DNA of 64,000 nucleotides from assembly GCF_001983935.1 (NCBI RefSeq), contig NZ_CP017641.1, positions 4,898,001 through 4,962,000 on the forward strand, read 5' to 3'. The position numbers and the translations under genes are program-made. The DNA is from Fuerstiella marisgermanici (GTDB lineage: Bacteria; Planctomycetota; Planctomycetia; Planctomycetales; Planctomycetaceae). Positions 42,175 to 52,500 of the stretch are shown one piece after another (position 1 is the stretch's first letter; every line of letters starts with the position of its first letter). The notes beneath the pieces were generated by a model that was not told the DNA's origin, ran no database searches, and saw only the letters and a list, made by a program, of their open reading frames with translations.

Positions 42175-43119
42175 TTAGCCCATCGCCGTGAGTCGCAGAA
42201 AATCCACAACCAAAGCGATCAATAATAACGGCAAACACAACAGAGAATTGTAAAGCAGCTTTCGCGCTTTCTGATCGTTGCGATCCAGCGCGAAGCGAAG
42301 TGTGTAAAACAGATAGGTGACTGACAGAATGGCTGCCACGAAAAAGTACAGGTCACCAGACATGCCAACCGAGGCCGGTAGCAAACTGACTGGCACAAAC
42401 GCGATTGCGTAAATGGCGGCGAACAGGCCTGTCAGCCGCCCTTCGTCTTTAAACGATGGAAGCATGCGAAGGCCGGCTGACTGATAGTCGTGTCGATGAA
42501 TCCAGCCAATCGCCAGAAAGTGGGGAAACTGCCAAACAAAGAAGATGCCGAACAGTGCCAACGCTTCCCAGCCGAAACTGCCCCCAGCTGCCAGCCAACC
42601 CAATACCGGCGGCATCGCACCGGGGATAGCACCTACTGTTGTGCAAAGGGACGTGCGAGTCTTCAGGACGGTATATCCGAGGACATACACCAGCAATGTT
42701 GCCAGCGTTGCGATGGCGGTCGCGGGATTCACCAGATTCCACAGCGATGTGAAGCCGACAATCGTCAGTAAAAAGGCGACTGTCACAGCTTCCGCAGGCA
42801 GAATTCGGCCCGTCGCGATCGGCCGCGATTGGGTCCGTGTCATGCGGGCATCGGTGTGTCGTTCCAGTAGCTGATTCAGAATGCTTGACGCAGCCACCAG
42901 CATAACAATGCTTAGCATGGCGATGATCAGAACGGTGCCGTGAAACACAATGGGGGACGCCAGAGTAAATCCGACCGCAACTGCCACCATCGTCATGACG
43001 GCAATTCGAGGTCGGCAGAGTTCTGCGTAGTCGGCAACACGTTGTCGAGCCATCTCCGCAGCCAGACTTGATGTCGGCGCTGAACTGGCTGACGACGATG
43101 TGGATGTTGCAATGCTCAT
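42175..43119 (-). CDS. ctaB: Protoheme IX farnesyltransferase (heme O synthase)
   Basis: 314 residues, about nine membrane helices. The Asp-rich prenyl-diphosphate motif is LNQLLERHTDARMTRTQSRP (N-x3-E-x2-D-x-x-M-x-R-T-x-x-R-P), and FFVWQFPHFLAIGWIHRHDY is the second conserved block. The Ser-rich N-terminus (STSSSASSAPTSS) is a cytoplasmic tail. It attaches a farnesyl group to heme B, giving heme O for CtaA. Start and stop overlap ctaA by 4 bp (ATGA), so the two are translationally coupled. Confidence 0.94.
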   Translation of the reverse strand: MSIATSTSSSASSAPTSSLAAEMARQRVADYAELCRPRIAVMTMVAVAVGFTLASPIVFHGTVLIIAMLSIVMLVAASSILNQLLERHTDARMTRTQSRPIATGRILPAEAVTVAFLLTIVGFTSLWNLVNPATAIATLATLLVYVLGYTVLKTRTSLCTTVGAIPGAMPPVLGWLAAGGSFGWEALALFGIFFVWQFPHFLAIGWIHRHDYQSAGLRMLPSFKDEGRLTGLFAAIYAIAFVPVSLLPASVGMSGDLYFFVAAILSVTYLFYTLRFALDRNDQKARKLLYNSLLCLPLLLIALVVDFLRLTAMG

Positions 43120-44111
43120 GCGAGTCCCCCTTTGGTCCGCTGGCTGTCGTCTGCGGCCAACGTCTTGACGGCTGAGCCAGCATGGAACGTCGCAGACAAT
43201 TCACTTAGCTGCCCCGTTCGAAACCGGAGGATCAACTCCATCGCTCCTGCTGACGCCGTCGCCAACAGAAACATTCCCCCAACGGTGTGCAGGCTGCAGA
43301 CGACGTTTTGAGCAGGCGAATTTGCTGTGGCGACCCAGCCAAGAGACGCGAAGCCTAGTTTTGTAAGCCAGGCCCCCATGCCCAGACCGAGCTGAATCAG
43401 TAGTGCGGCCGCCAGCCAGCGGCCGCGACGACGAATCGATGGCAAGTCGCTGCGACACAGAGTGACCAGTACAACAGTTGCCAACAATGTGACGATGATT
43501 GCTCCGGCTACGTGTTCATGCAGCATCCGTCCGAGGTGGCGAAACATGCCGCCAAGGAAGTACTGCCCCAGAACGGCCACAGGCAACAACAGCCCGGCCG
43601 CAAACGTGGCTGCCGAAATTCGGCGATCCTTCGCGGTGTTGCTTTCAGAACTCTGTCGTCGCACGAGAATTGCGAACAGGAAGCACAGCGTAAAAAACAA
43701 GCCCGCTGTAATGCTGTGAGTCATCGCCAGCACTTGTGCGTTCTTGATGACTCGCAAGCCCCCCAGCAAACCCTGACCAATCACGGCCAGAAGGATAACA
43801 ACGGCCCCGACGCGAACCCAGAGCGCCTTCTCTTTAATGAATGCCACCACAACCAACGCTATCGAGACCAGACCGATTAGCACACCGGCAAGGCGATGAC
43901 CGTGTTCCACAAATTTATCGGTGCGACGCAGATCGTTGAGCCACGGGTAGAGCAGCATGTTCTGACCGTCTGATGTGGGCCAGTCGGCGAACGCCATGCC
44001 AGCCTTCAATGTTGTCACCAATGCTCCGATCGAAATCGGTAGCAGCGCAACAATGCAAGTCACTACGGCAAGCCGTTGAACTGCAGGATGAATTGAAGGC
44101 TGTGAAGACAT
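43116..44111 (-). CDS. ctaA: Heme A synthase (COX15/CtaA)
   Basis: 331 residues with eight predicted membrane helices. Conserved heme-ligand blocks: FVEHGHRLAGVLIGLVSIAL (E-H-x-H-R), LAMTHSITAGLFF, GRMLHEHVAGAIIVTL and VCSLHTVGGMFLLATA. The first block also holds the catalytic Glu. The enzyme oxidises the C8 methyl of heme O to heme A. It starts 10 bp after coxA and overlaps ctaB, which places cofactor synthesis directly with the oxidase core. Confidence 0.93.
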   Translation of the reverse strand: MSSQPSIHPAVQRLAVVTCIVALLPISIGALVTTLKAGMAFADWPTSDGQNMLLYPWLNDLRRTDKFVEHGHRLAGVLIGLVSIALVVVAFIKEKALWVRVGAVVILLAVIGQGLLGGLRVIKNAQVLAMTHSITAGLFFTLCFLFAILVRRQSSESNTAKDRRISAATFAAGLLLPVAVLGQYFLGGMFRHLGRMLHEHVAGAIIVTLLATVVLVTLCRSDLPSIRRRGRWLAAALLIQLGLGMGAWLTKLGFASLGWVATANSPAQNVVCSLHTVGGMFLLATASAGAMELILRFRTGQLSELSATFHAGSAVKTLAADDSQRTKGGLA

Positions 44112-44121
44112 TTACTCGTCG

Positions 44122-45945
44122 CTACGCCTCAACGGCATCAGCACTTTTGGGAAGCTCCGGCGGTGGTGTCGTCTGCAGGATAAAGTCCTGCCCCAACGCC
44201 TCCGCTTCTGGCGATGAATATTCGTAAGGACCTCGGTAGCAAACGGGAGGCACGTCGAAGTTGCCGTGACCAGGAGGCGATGGAGCCGTCCATTCCAGCC
44301 CGTTGGCACCCCATGGATTGCGGCCCACTTTTTCGCCGAAGAACATGCTGTAAAGAAAGTTGCCCAACAGCAGGAACTGAGCCAAGCCCATCAGAACAGC
44401 AAAGCACGTCATTGCCTGGTTCATTGGCAGCAGGTGTTCAAGGTAAGGGTGCAGATATGGGTCGGCGTATCGTCGTGGCATACCTGCGATTCCCAACAGA
44501 TGCATCGGGAAGAACGTCCCGTTGAATCCGATAAAGGTTAACGCGAAGTGCCATTTGGCGACGGTGTCGTTCATCATGCGACCGAACATCTTCGGGAACC
44601 AGAAAGTGATTCCCGCAAACACGCCAAACAATGTTGAACCGAACAGTACATAGTGGAAGTGAGCCACAATGAAGTAGGTATCGTGAAAGTAGATATCAAC
44701 CGGCACAGCCGCCATAAAGATTCCGCTGAGACCGCCGACGATGAACATCGCCACGAAGCCTGAACAGTTCAACATCACAGAATTGAACTTCACATCCCCG
44801 CCCCAGATTGTGCCAATCCAGTTGAAGGTCTTAATGGCAGACGGCAGAGCGATCATCATCGTGGACGTCATAAACGTCATGCCCAAAGCCGGGTTCATAC
44901 CACTGGTAAACATGTGGTGGCCCCACACGATGAAACCGAGGCCGGCGATCGCTGCCATTGAGTACACCATCGGCTTATAACCAAAGACCGGCTTGCGACA
45001 CATGCAGGACAGCATGTCAGACACCATCCCCATCGCGGGTAACAGCATGATGTAAACCGCTGGATGCGAATAGAACCAGAACAGGTGCTGCCACAGCAGC
45101 GGCTGACCACCACCCACAGTTGGCTCGGCGTTGTTGACGATGACACCCGCCGGAATGAAGAAGCAGGTACCGAGAAGTCGGTCGGCTACCAGCATGAAGC
45201 CGGCAGCGGTCAACACAGGCAAAGCGAAAGCCTGCAGAATCGCAGTGATAAACATCGCCCAGATCGTTAGCGGCATGCGAAACAGGGTCATGCCTGGGGC
45301 TCGCATATTGATGATGGTCGTCATGTAGTTGACGGATCCCATCATCGACGACACACCAACAAGTGTCAGACCGAAGAGCCAATATGTCTGAGCCGGGCCT
45401 GACCCGGGCGCGGCTTCGGCCAGCGCGCTTAACAGAGGATACGATGTCCAGCCGCCGGCTGGCCCCGCAGTCACTCCGCCTGCAACAAAGCTGGCCCCGA
45501 AACAGAACATTGCTGGCCACATAAACCAGTAGCTCAACATATTCAGCACGGGAAACGCCATGTCATCCGCACCGATCTGCAGAGGGATCAGAAAGTTTCC
45601 GAACGCTCCGGCAAGAATCGGGATGATGACTAAAAAGATCATCACGGACGCATGCATGGTAAACAGCATCGTGTAGAACTCAGGCGAGATCATCCCACCG
45701 GCGTTCGCGAATATCTTGCCGAGAATCGGCATGTTCTCCCACGGAAACGCCAGCTGCCAGCGGACAGCCAGTGCCAGGGCACCGCCAACCATCAGCATCA
45801 ACAGCGTGGTGACCAGGAACTGAATCCCGATCATCTTGTGGTCCGTTGAAAACAGATACTTCTTGTAAAACGGTAGCTTGTGATGATCATGCGCGTGGGC
45901 ATGGTCGTCGCTATGTGATTCGATTGCCGGGCTGATCGTGGCCAT
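44122..45945 (-). CDS. coxA: Cytochrome c oxidase subunit I (aa3 type)
   Basis: 607 residues with twelve core helices. Heme and CuB ligands are visible: LFTMHASVMIFLVIIPILAG (heme a His), FWFYSHPAVYIMLLPAMGMV (CuB His and cross-linked Tyr), IVWGHHMFTSGM (CuB His-His) and VAHFHYVLFGSTLFGVFAG (heme a3 and a His). The cross-link Tyr and its context place it in the A-type heme-copper oxidases, which pump protons and reduce oxygen. The N-terminus is His/Asp-rich (HSDDHAHAHDHHK), and a 60-residue hydrophilic C-terminus follows the last helix. A 332-bp gap with a palindromic repeat separates it from coxB. Confidence 0.96.
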   Translation of the reverse strand: MATISPAIESHSDDHAHAHDHHKLPFYKKYLFSTDHKMIGIQFLVTTLLMLMVGGALALAVRWQLAFPWENMPILGKIFANAGGMISPEFYTMLFTMHASVMIFLVIIPILAGAFGNFLIPLQIGADDMAFPVLNMLSYWFMWPAMFCFGASFVAGGVTAGPAGGWTSYPLLSALAEAAPGSGPAQTYWLFGLTLVGVSSMMGSVNYMTTIINMRAPGMTLFRMPLTIWAMFITAILQAFALPVLTAAGFMLVADRLLGTCFFIPAGVIVNNAEPTVGGGQPLLWQHLFWFYSHPAVYIMLLPAMGMVSDMLSCMCRKPVFGYKPMVYSMAAIAGLGFIVWGHHMFTSGMNPALGMTFMTSTMMIALPSAIKTFNWIGTIWGGDVKFNSVMLNCSGFVAMFIVGGLSGIFMAAVPVDIYFHDTYFIVAHFHYVLFGSTLFGVFAGITFWFPKMFGRMMNDTVAKWHFALTFIGFNGTFFPMHLLGIAGMPRRYADPYLHPYLEHLLPMNQAMTCFAVLMGLAQFLLLGNFLYSMFFGEKVGRNPWGANGLEWTAPSPPGHGNFDVPPVCYRGPYEYSSPEAEALGQDFILQTTPPPELPKSADAVEA

Positions 45946-46277
45946 CGAAGAATCCTTCAGTATCTAAATTCGGTAATGACTGTCGTTTGTTTAACCCGTG
46001 ATCGAAGACCAAGCGCGGCACGCCGATGGTGTGTTCTGGTCTGCGGCCACGGGTTAAACGGATTTACGATGAGCCTGATATGAGTTCGACAAAGGCGGGA
46101 AGCTCCCGCATAAATGCACTCAGTCGCAGCTAACGCCACAACTGTCCCCTCGGAAAGGGGAAGGTTTTATCGGAAAGTCATATTCAGACCTTCCGATAGG
46201 CTAAGGCCCCTAAACTGGCCCCCCAGCGACCTTCTCTTCTTCGTAAAGAGAGAAGCACGTTGGATTTGCTATTAGTC
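45946..46277. other. coxB-coxA gap with palindromic repeats
   Basis: 332 bp without a gene inside an otherwise compact cluster. It holds the repeat at 45989-46059, a second hairpin TATCGGAA/TTCCGATA (about 46169-46199) and CTTCTCTT/AAGAGAGAAG (about 46231-46255). These could set the relative levels of coxB and coxA by RNA processing or attenuation; that is inference. Confidence 0.5.
45989..46059. repeat. Long palindromic intergenic repeat
   Basis: GTTTAACCCGTG at 45989-46000 is the exact complement of CACGGGTTAAAC at 46048-46059. Inside, AAGACCA and TGGTCTG also pair, giving a long two-part hairpin. This looks like a REP-type element. Only one copy lies in the window. Confidence 0.75.
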
Positions 46278-47102
46278 CTATTCTTCGTCCTCAACAACAC
46301 CGTCGAAGTTTTGTTCTTCCTGCAGTTGCTTAAGGTAGGCCTGAACCTTTTCTTCCGGTTCCGCCACGATGGTCGCTCGCATCTTGTAATGCCCCCAGCC
46401 ACACAGCTCCGCACACACCAGGTCGTAGTCTCCCGCTTTGGGAATCTCGAACCATACCGGGATAATCAACCCGGCAACGGCGTCCTGTTTCACTCGCAGT
46501 TGAGGCGCAAAGAATGCGTGCTGAACGTCATCGGTTCGCAGGTTGAATTTGACCGGTCGGCCCGTCGGAACGTGTATCTCGTTGACCGCATACAGGTCAC
46601 CCGGTTGAGCTTCATCCTGCAATGCTTCCCCCGGTGCGGGGTACCGAATACGCCATTCGAACTGTCGCGCCATGACCTCCATCTGAGGTCCATTTTTCAT
46701 TGTCTCTTCAGGATAGAAGGCCTGAACTCGGAATTGAGCCCACACGTCCATCTGAATAAGAGCAATAAACACCAGCACGATTGCTGGCACGATTGTCCAG
46801 ATCAGTTCCAGGCTGTGACTGCCGTGGCTGAATTCGGCTTTGGTTTCTTCTGACTTGGTCGCACCCTTCCACAGGACATAGCCCAGGCCAAACTGAGTTC
46901 CAATGAACGTGATCGTCACGATCCCCAGAATCAGGTAGAACAAGTCATCGATTCGTTGGCCGAGCGGACTCATGGCCTGACCGTCTGTGGCAGGTCCATT
47001 CGTTGGAAACCACCAGCGGTAGTCTTCACTAGGCGCAACCCAGCACATCCACAGGGCCACGATTGGCCAGAAGAAGAAAAACAGTGCCCAAAACTTTTTC
47101 AC
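46278..47102 (-). CDS. coxB: Cytochrome c oxidase subunit II with CuA centre
   Basis: 274 residues, GTG start at 47102 with GGAGAC upstream. The N-terminal segment KFWALFFFFWPIVALWMCWV is a signal-anchor, and two further helices (LFYLILGIVTITFIGTQFGL; SLELIWTIVPAIVLVFIALI) form the usual hairpin. The periplasmic cupredoxin domain has the full CuA set: DVQHAFFAPQLRVKQDAV (His) and VCAELCGWGHYKMRATI (C-x-E-x-C-x3-H-x2-M). It accepts electrons from a soluble or tethered cytochrome c or cupredoxin. It lies 42 bp after the diheme cytochrome gene. Confidence 0.94.
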   Translation of the reverse strand: MKKFWALFFFFWPIVALWMCWVAPSEDYRWWFPTNGPATDGQAMSPLGQRIDDLFYLILGIVTITFIGTQFGLGYVLWKGATKSEETKAEFSHGSHSLELIWTIVPAIVLVFIALIQMDVWAQFRVQAFYPEETMKNGPQMEVMARQFEWRIRYPAPGEALQDEAQPGDLYAVNEIHVPTGRPVKFNLRTDDVQHAFFAPQLRVKQDAVAGLIIPVWFEIPKAGDYDLVCAELCGWGHYKMRATIVAEPEEKVQAYLKQLQEEQNFDGVVEDEE

Positions 47103-47144
47103 GATGGTAGTCTCCGAGACATTCGCACGAGCGGTAAACGGCGT

Positions 47145-48584
47145 TTAAGGCGTAGCGGTGGGTGCTGCTTCAGACGCGGCAGATACTGGGATGTGCCCCG
47201 GTTCGGGCTCGAAGGGAATGCTGAGAACGTAGTTGACGATGTGCCAGATGTCTTCATGTTGCAAGTTCTTGTAGGATGGCATGCGCGTTCCCTTGATCCC
47301 TGCCTGAATACGGCAGAACAAATCATAAGGTCGGCGACCGCCTCGATAGATACCGCGAGTCAAATTGCGCGGCTGGTTAACGTTGTCCCAGATGTCGTGT
47401 AATCCGGGCTCTTCATAGAGTTCCTGCGTGACAGGATTCTTTTCATAAATCAGCGTCTGCGGTCCGTTGCCCTGGCCGCCGATGCCGTGGCAGTCAGCAC
47501 AGTTAATGGCCGCACTCAGAAACAGTTCCCGGCCACGACGTCGGGATTCCACAGAATCAGGAATCCGTGCGGCTGTGGGAGTTACCTGAACGTCTTCAGT
47601 GTTTGCTTCCGTCCAGGCCTGTTCCATATCGTCAGAGACAAACTCAAGACTGTCCGGCAGATCTTCGCTTAAAAAATCCTTCAGCTCGGTCACAATGTCG
47701 CTGTGACTTTCCCCTTGTTCCTTGCGGGACGCGAGAGCGTCTTTCGAGAAATCAGCTGACAGTTCAGTGACCATGCGACGTTCAAATTCACCTCGCATTG
47801 TCAGAAAACGAACGTATTCAACAACTTCATCCAGTTCGCCCGTTTCTTCGCTCAGCATCGGGACAAACGACGGCATGTACGTTCCGGGAACTCCATTACG
47901 CAGAACGCGTCGCAGGTCTTCCCGACTCACCTTGGCCTGAGCCGTTGTGGTAGTGAATTTGAACACGCCGTGTTGATAGTTGCGTGGACGAGGATTCAGG
48001 TACTCGGCTGTTGGCCCCTCACCATTACCGCTGGTGCCATGACAGTGCGAGCAATGTTGCATGTAAAGCACTCGACCATGCGCCAGCGGCTTACCGCCGT
48101 TTAGCACAACGACATCGCCCACTACAGGAGCGGCCTCAAGTGCATTGGTGAATCCGACGACACCGTCTTCGGCTGACCAGCTTGCCATAAACATCGTTAA
48201 TGGGGCAGCTTCACCTGTCAGAAACTGTAGCTCCGGCGGATTCTCCGGATCGAATTCCAGAGTCGCGTCGTCGTCGAGTTCTACCGTGATTTCTTTGACG
48301 GCAGCAGAATCCGGTACGGCCGTGATTCGGCCGGTGATACCGCCGAAATCAATCGGAAGCTTTTTCCAAGCGACCAGATTTTGTGGTGTCCCGAAGCGTG
48401 TCAGCACCAGGTCGCTCACGCCCGGTAAATCACCAACCCCATTTTGAGCTTCCTTCATTAGTGACTGAGTGTACGTGCTGGCTTCGAAATGAGATTCGAA
48501 AGCCGACTCACTGCACCCCAACAGCGTCAGCATGCTGACGGCAGCAACCAGGGTCATCAGTTTTTGGTATGTCTGCACCAACAT
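47145..48584 (-). CDS. Diheme cytochrome c lipoprotein
   Basis: 479 residues from the ATG at 48584 (a TTG at 48587 is adjacent). MTLVAAVSMLTLLGCSESAF is a lipoprotein signal with lipobox LLGC. Two CXXCH heme sites are seen: MQHCSHCHGTSGNGEG (about residue 190) and AINCADCHGIGGQGNG (about residue 365), each inside a cytochrome c domain with a downstream Met region (RTMPSF-like YMPSFVPMLSEE; TRMPSYKNLQHEDIW). Tethered to the membrane surface, it could shuttle electrons from the octaheme or bc complex to CuA of CoxB, whose gene follows directly. The N-terminal 150 residues are a non-heme domain of unknown fold. Confidence 0.88.
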   Translation of the reverse strand: MLVQTYQKLMTLVAAVSMLTLLGCSESAFESHFEASTYTQSLMKEAQNGVGDLPGVSDLVLTRFGTPQNLVAWKKLPIDFGGITGRITAVPDSAAVKEITVELDDDATLEFDPENPPELQFLTGEAAPLTMFMASWSAEDGVVGFTNALEAAPVVGDVVVLNGGKPLAHGRVLYMQHCSHCHGTSGNGEGPTAEYLNPRPRNYQHGVFKFTTTTAQAKVSREDLRRVLRNGVPGTYMPSFVPMLSEETGELDEVVEYVRFLTMRGEFERRMVTELSADFSKDALASRKEQGESHSDIVTELKDFLSEDLPDSLEFVSDDMEQAWTEANTEDVQVTPTAARIPDSVESRRRGRELFLSAAINCADCHGIGGQGNGPQTLIYEKNPVTQELYEEPGLHDIWDNVNQPRNLTRGIYRGGRRPYDLFCRIQAGIKGTRMPSYKNLQHEDIWHIVNYVLSIPFEPEPGHIPVSAASEAAPTATP

Positions 48585-48638
48585 CAATAAGCTCTCAAGT
48601 GGCTTGTCGTTTTGAACCAGTCCAAGCGTGCCGAATTT

Positions 48639-49547
48639 CTACAGCGACAACTTGCTTTCCGGGTAAGCAATCTTGACTTCCGTGGGTGACCCACCGCCAA
48701 CAGTTACCTTAAGTTTTCGTTCCAGATAATTACCGGCGGCAGCTTCGTGCCAGACAACAAATTCATGTTCGCCGGAGGGAACGTCTTTAATTTCGAAGTT
48801 GCCGTTTTCATCGGTTACCGCGCCGTAAGGATGGTCAATCGGCATGTGATATGCCTTCATCCATGCGTGAAAGTCACACGTCACACTGAAAGGATCTTCC
48901 GCTCGAGTGTACTTGAGCTCCAACGCCCCCTCGCGGTCATTAGGCGGCACCAAACTGGAGACGCCATTGTTCTTCGCGGGATTCGTGTGCGTGTTATGAG
49001 CGATAGGGTCAGCGCTAAGCACTTTGATGGTTTGGCCGACGGGCACCAGCATACAGTGCGGTTTAAATACACAGTTTTCCTGGTCGAAAATCACCGGTTC
49101 AGATGGCACGGCCATTTCCGGTGCTCCCTTCGGAGCCTTCTTCATGAAGACAAACACGTTGGCCACGCCGTTGTCGGCTCCCATGACGAAGCGTTCGTCC
49201 GGCACATCCACGGCCGCACAGACTTCCTTATCCTTGATGTCGGCCCCTTTCACGAACTGAGGCGGAAGGCCGGGCGCTGTGCCTTCGAAGACCACTTTTC
49301 CGACAATCGTCCCCACGCCCCCGGCTTCTGCAGCAGCCGGGGCATCGCCACCAGCACCTGCACCGGTATCAGCTGCGACAGCGTCACCACTAAGATCGGC
49401 TGGCAGAAAAGTAACGTCCGGAACGACGGTCGATCCGCCGCCAAACTCACTACAGCCAGTGGCAGCCAACATCGTGACTGCGACGGACAGTACCGTGACC
49501 CGTGAGGCTATGTTTGTTGACATCATTGTTGAGATGCTATTCGACAT
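48639..49547 (-). CDS. Cupredoxin-like lipoprotein, probable electron carrier
   Basis: 302 residues. ASRVTVLSVAVTMLAATGC is a lipoprotein signal (lipobox AATGC). After a Gly/Ala linker comes a beta-domain with IVGKVVFEGTAP, then PIAHNTHTNPAKNNG and FSVTCDFHAWMKAYHMPIDH, where His, Cys, His and Met are placed as in type I copper proteins. The last 70 residues are a carboxypeptidase-regulatory-like beta-sandwich (GAVTDENGNFEIKDVPSGEH). A plastocyanin-like role between the bc and oxidase parts is inferred from the ligands and from position. Its ribosome site GGAGGAA lies inside the last codons of the octaheme gene, 4 bp upstream, so the two are translationally coupled. Confidence 0.78.
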   Translation of the reverse strand: MSNSISTMMSTNIASRVTVLSVAVTMLAATGCSEFGGGSTVVPDVTFLPADLSGDAVAADTGAGAGGDAPAAAEAGGVGTIVGKVVFEGTAPGLPPQFVKGADIKDKEVCAAVDVPDERFVMGADNGVANVFVFMKKAPKGAPEMAVPSEPVIFDQENCVFKPHCMLVPVGQTIKVLSADPIAHNTHTNPAKNNGVSSLVPPNDREGALELKYTRAEDPFSVTCDFHAWMKAYHMPIDHPYGAVTDENGNFEIKDVPSGEHEFVVWHEAAAGNYLERKLKVTVGGGSPTEVKIAYPESKLSL

Positions 49548-49551
49548 AAAT

Positions 49552-52500
49552 TTATTCCTCCGCTCCAGTGGTGTCTGCAGAGGCAGTTAGCTTGGGCTTG
49601 TCTGACGCGTTGTTCAATGCCGCCGCCTTTTCTGACGATTCCTCGGCAGGCTTAGGAGCATCCGTCGGATCCGTTGCTTCATCCGCCGTGGCAGCACCTT
49701 CGACAGGAGCGGCTTCGGTCCCGGGAGGGCTATAGACCACAGGTCCGACATCTTCCATGAGTTTTGGATAGTTCATCAGGCCAGCCGCCACGCCTTCCAC
49801 TTGATGACCGGCTTCACCGCCGAACAAGTCCGGAAACTGTTGTTGATTTTTCGGGAAGTTAACGGGCATCGACGTGTATGGAGTAATCCATGTTGGTTTG
49901 TAGAGCCACACTCGCAGCCAGTCCGCTCGCAATCTTTGGTGGACGCGATTGAGGTTCGGGCCCTGAATGTCTTTCTTTGGATCTGACGCCTTGAACTTGC
50001 GTCCACCCAACGAGTGGCACTTAATACAAAGCGGGCCGTTGATGACCTTCCAGGACTGGTGCAAATACGATTCGTCTTTCGCTAACAGATCTTCTTCTCG
50101 AAGTTCCTCTGCGGTTTCCGTGAGATAGTTTGGATCCTTCGGTTTCAGTTCCTGATAAGGGAATTCTGCTCCGTCCACTGCCGCGAAGTAGTTGGCAAGT
50201 GTTTGAGCTTCTTTCGGGCTGAGGTTGAAACGCGGCATTCGCAACACGGTTGTGTAGCGAAGCTGTTCGGGTTCCAACAGGAACTGATACAGCCATGGCG
50301 TCTGAACTTTCAGACCTTCCTGATACAACGGAGGCGGTGATGCCTGCCAGGCAAGGTTTCGGTTTCCGTCAGTTCGGTTCTCAACAAGATCATCGACCAG
50401 CCATTCCGCAAAGTCACCCCCGCGAGCGGCTTGATAGTCAACCATCTTGGTATCGGGAACAGTAATTCGAGTAGCCGGAAACAATCGCGGTGCATCTTCG
50501 CCTTCACCGAACTGAAGTGTCTCCCAACTGTCGAACCCGCTCTCGCGGAATTCCGGATCTTCTTCTTCAGGATCCGGTTCCACCATGCGAATTCCATGGA
50601 ACGAAGCCAGTGGCAGTTCAACTTCTTCGCCGTCGATCTTGAACTTGCCACTTTCACCCGTCAGAGCCATCTTCGGCTTCCGAATATTAAGCAGCAGCTC
50701 CAGCGCATCTTCATGATCAGCCGGTCCGAGTTGCGACGGCAGAATGTCCTCATCCAGATCGACGCCAAAAGTGACTTTTGGCAGTTCAACAATGTGACAA
50801 CCGGTGCAGTTGTACTTCGCCAGCAGGAATTCCCCTTCAATGCGGTTCTGCTCCTGAACGTCCGGCGTATACACATATTTTTCGCTTGGCGGTTCTGCCA
50901 CTAAGCCCAGCACGAAGGTTGCGATCGCTTCGATTTCATCTTCCTTCAGAGGAAACTTCGGCATCCGCAGACGTTCGTCGTAACCCTTGGTTTCCGTCTT
51001 CAACCAGTCGTAGGTGCGAGGACCACGCAGCTTCTGCCAGATGAAGCCCGGTCGGCCATGATGCAGAAGACTGTCGTAGAAGTAGGCATGAGTCATTTCA
51101 GGCTCAAGCTTTTCTTCAGAAACCGAACCGTCTTCGGCCATCGCCATGCCTTCTTTGACTCGCTCAAGGGTCGAATCGCCTAGAGCTTCGTCGAAATTAC
51201 GGTAGCCCGTCTCACCGTGGTGGTGAAGGAATTCTTCAATATGTTCCAGTCCGAGCTTACTCGTGTCTTTGCGACCCCAATCCTGCAGCGCGACACCGAT
51301 TGGCCGAGCGTCTTCGTAGCCTGGAATATCATGACAGCCGTAGCAGCCGTAGCGAGAAATCGTACGACGCCCGATGTATTCAAGCTTCCGGTTTCGCCAG
51401 TCGTCTGCATTTTCGACCGCAGTAGCGTCTTCTGTGGCGAGAACTCGTTCGTCACCTGACGTGTCTTCCAGCGTGCGAGGAAACCGCTTCGTTTCCAAAA
51501 TTGTTTCGACTGCCGTTTCGCTGAATCGAGCTTTCTTCAAGAACAGAGTGACCAGTTCGTCCAACGCTTCGTCAGAAGCTTCTTCAACTGGGAACTCTTC
51601 GGCCTTGCCTTGGCTGAGCAGAAACGCCGTGATGTCCGCGGCCGGATCGATGGTGTCTTCACCTTGAGTGTACGGATCCAGATACAGGTTCGGCATCCTC
51701 GTACGTTCGTGATACCGAGTCGGCTCTTTCACCCAGGTGTATAGCCAGTCGCTGAAGTCGGCGTTATCTTCGTTGCGGTCGACCTTCTTGTGAATATCAC
51801 TGATGTTCGGCCCGAAGTCCGCCTCCGTACCCGGAACTGCTGAGTGCTGGTGACATGCAAGACAGCCTCGTTCTTTAAACAGCGTCTTGCCTCGTTCCGC
51901 ATCCGGCGTGTAGTCCGCAGCGGGCTTCAGCAGATCAATGTCCTGTGAACCATTGATCAACACTTTCGCAATTCCTTGCAGCTCGACAGCTTCAAAGGCC
52001 TGAGCCTTCTCGTCCTGTTGATTGCTGAGATTAAAGAACTGAGGCATCTTGGTGGACGGACGGAACCGACCAGGGATTTCTGTCCAGTATGCAATAAAGC
52101 TGGCTGACGTCTTGGCCGCGATATGTCGCAGGCTGGGCCCAACTTTTCGGTACTTGCCCGCAACCTGAGTTGGATCTTCTGCAACTCGCTGCTCCTGAGC
52201 AGCCGTCTGCGGTTCCAGACGAATGTCCGGACCGATGGCCGAACCGCCGTCGAAGCCGTGAATTTCATGACACCCAAAGCAACCATACTTGCCGATCAGC
52301 TCAAAGCCTTTCGACACTTTGGGTGCTGAATTTCCGAATTCCGGATGCACGCTCAGTTCTGTCACGTTGTGGTGACACTTGATGCAGGTCGATTCCTGGA
52401 ATCGTTCCGGCTGCATCGGGTATTCCCAGAAGTGATTCGGGTGATAGCCGAATTCGTGGTGCCAATCCTCAGCCTGGTGAGGATCATTGGGCGTGTGTTC

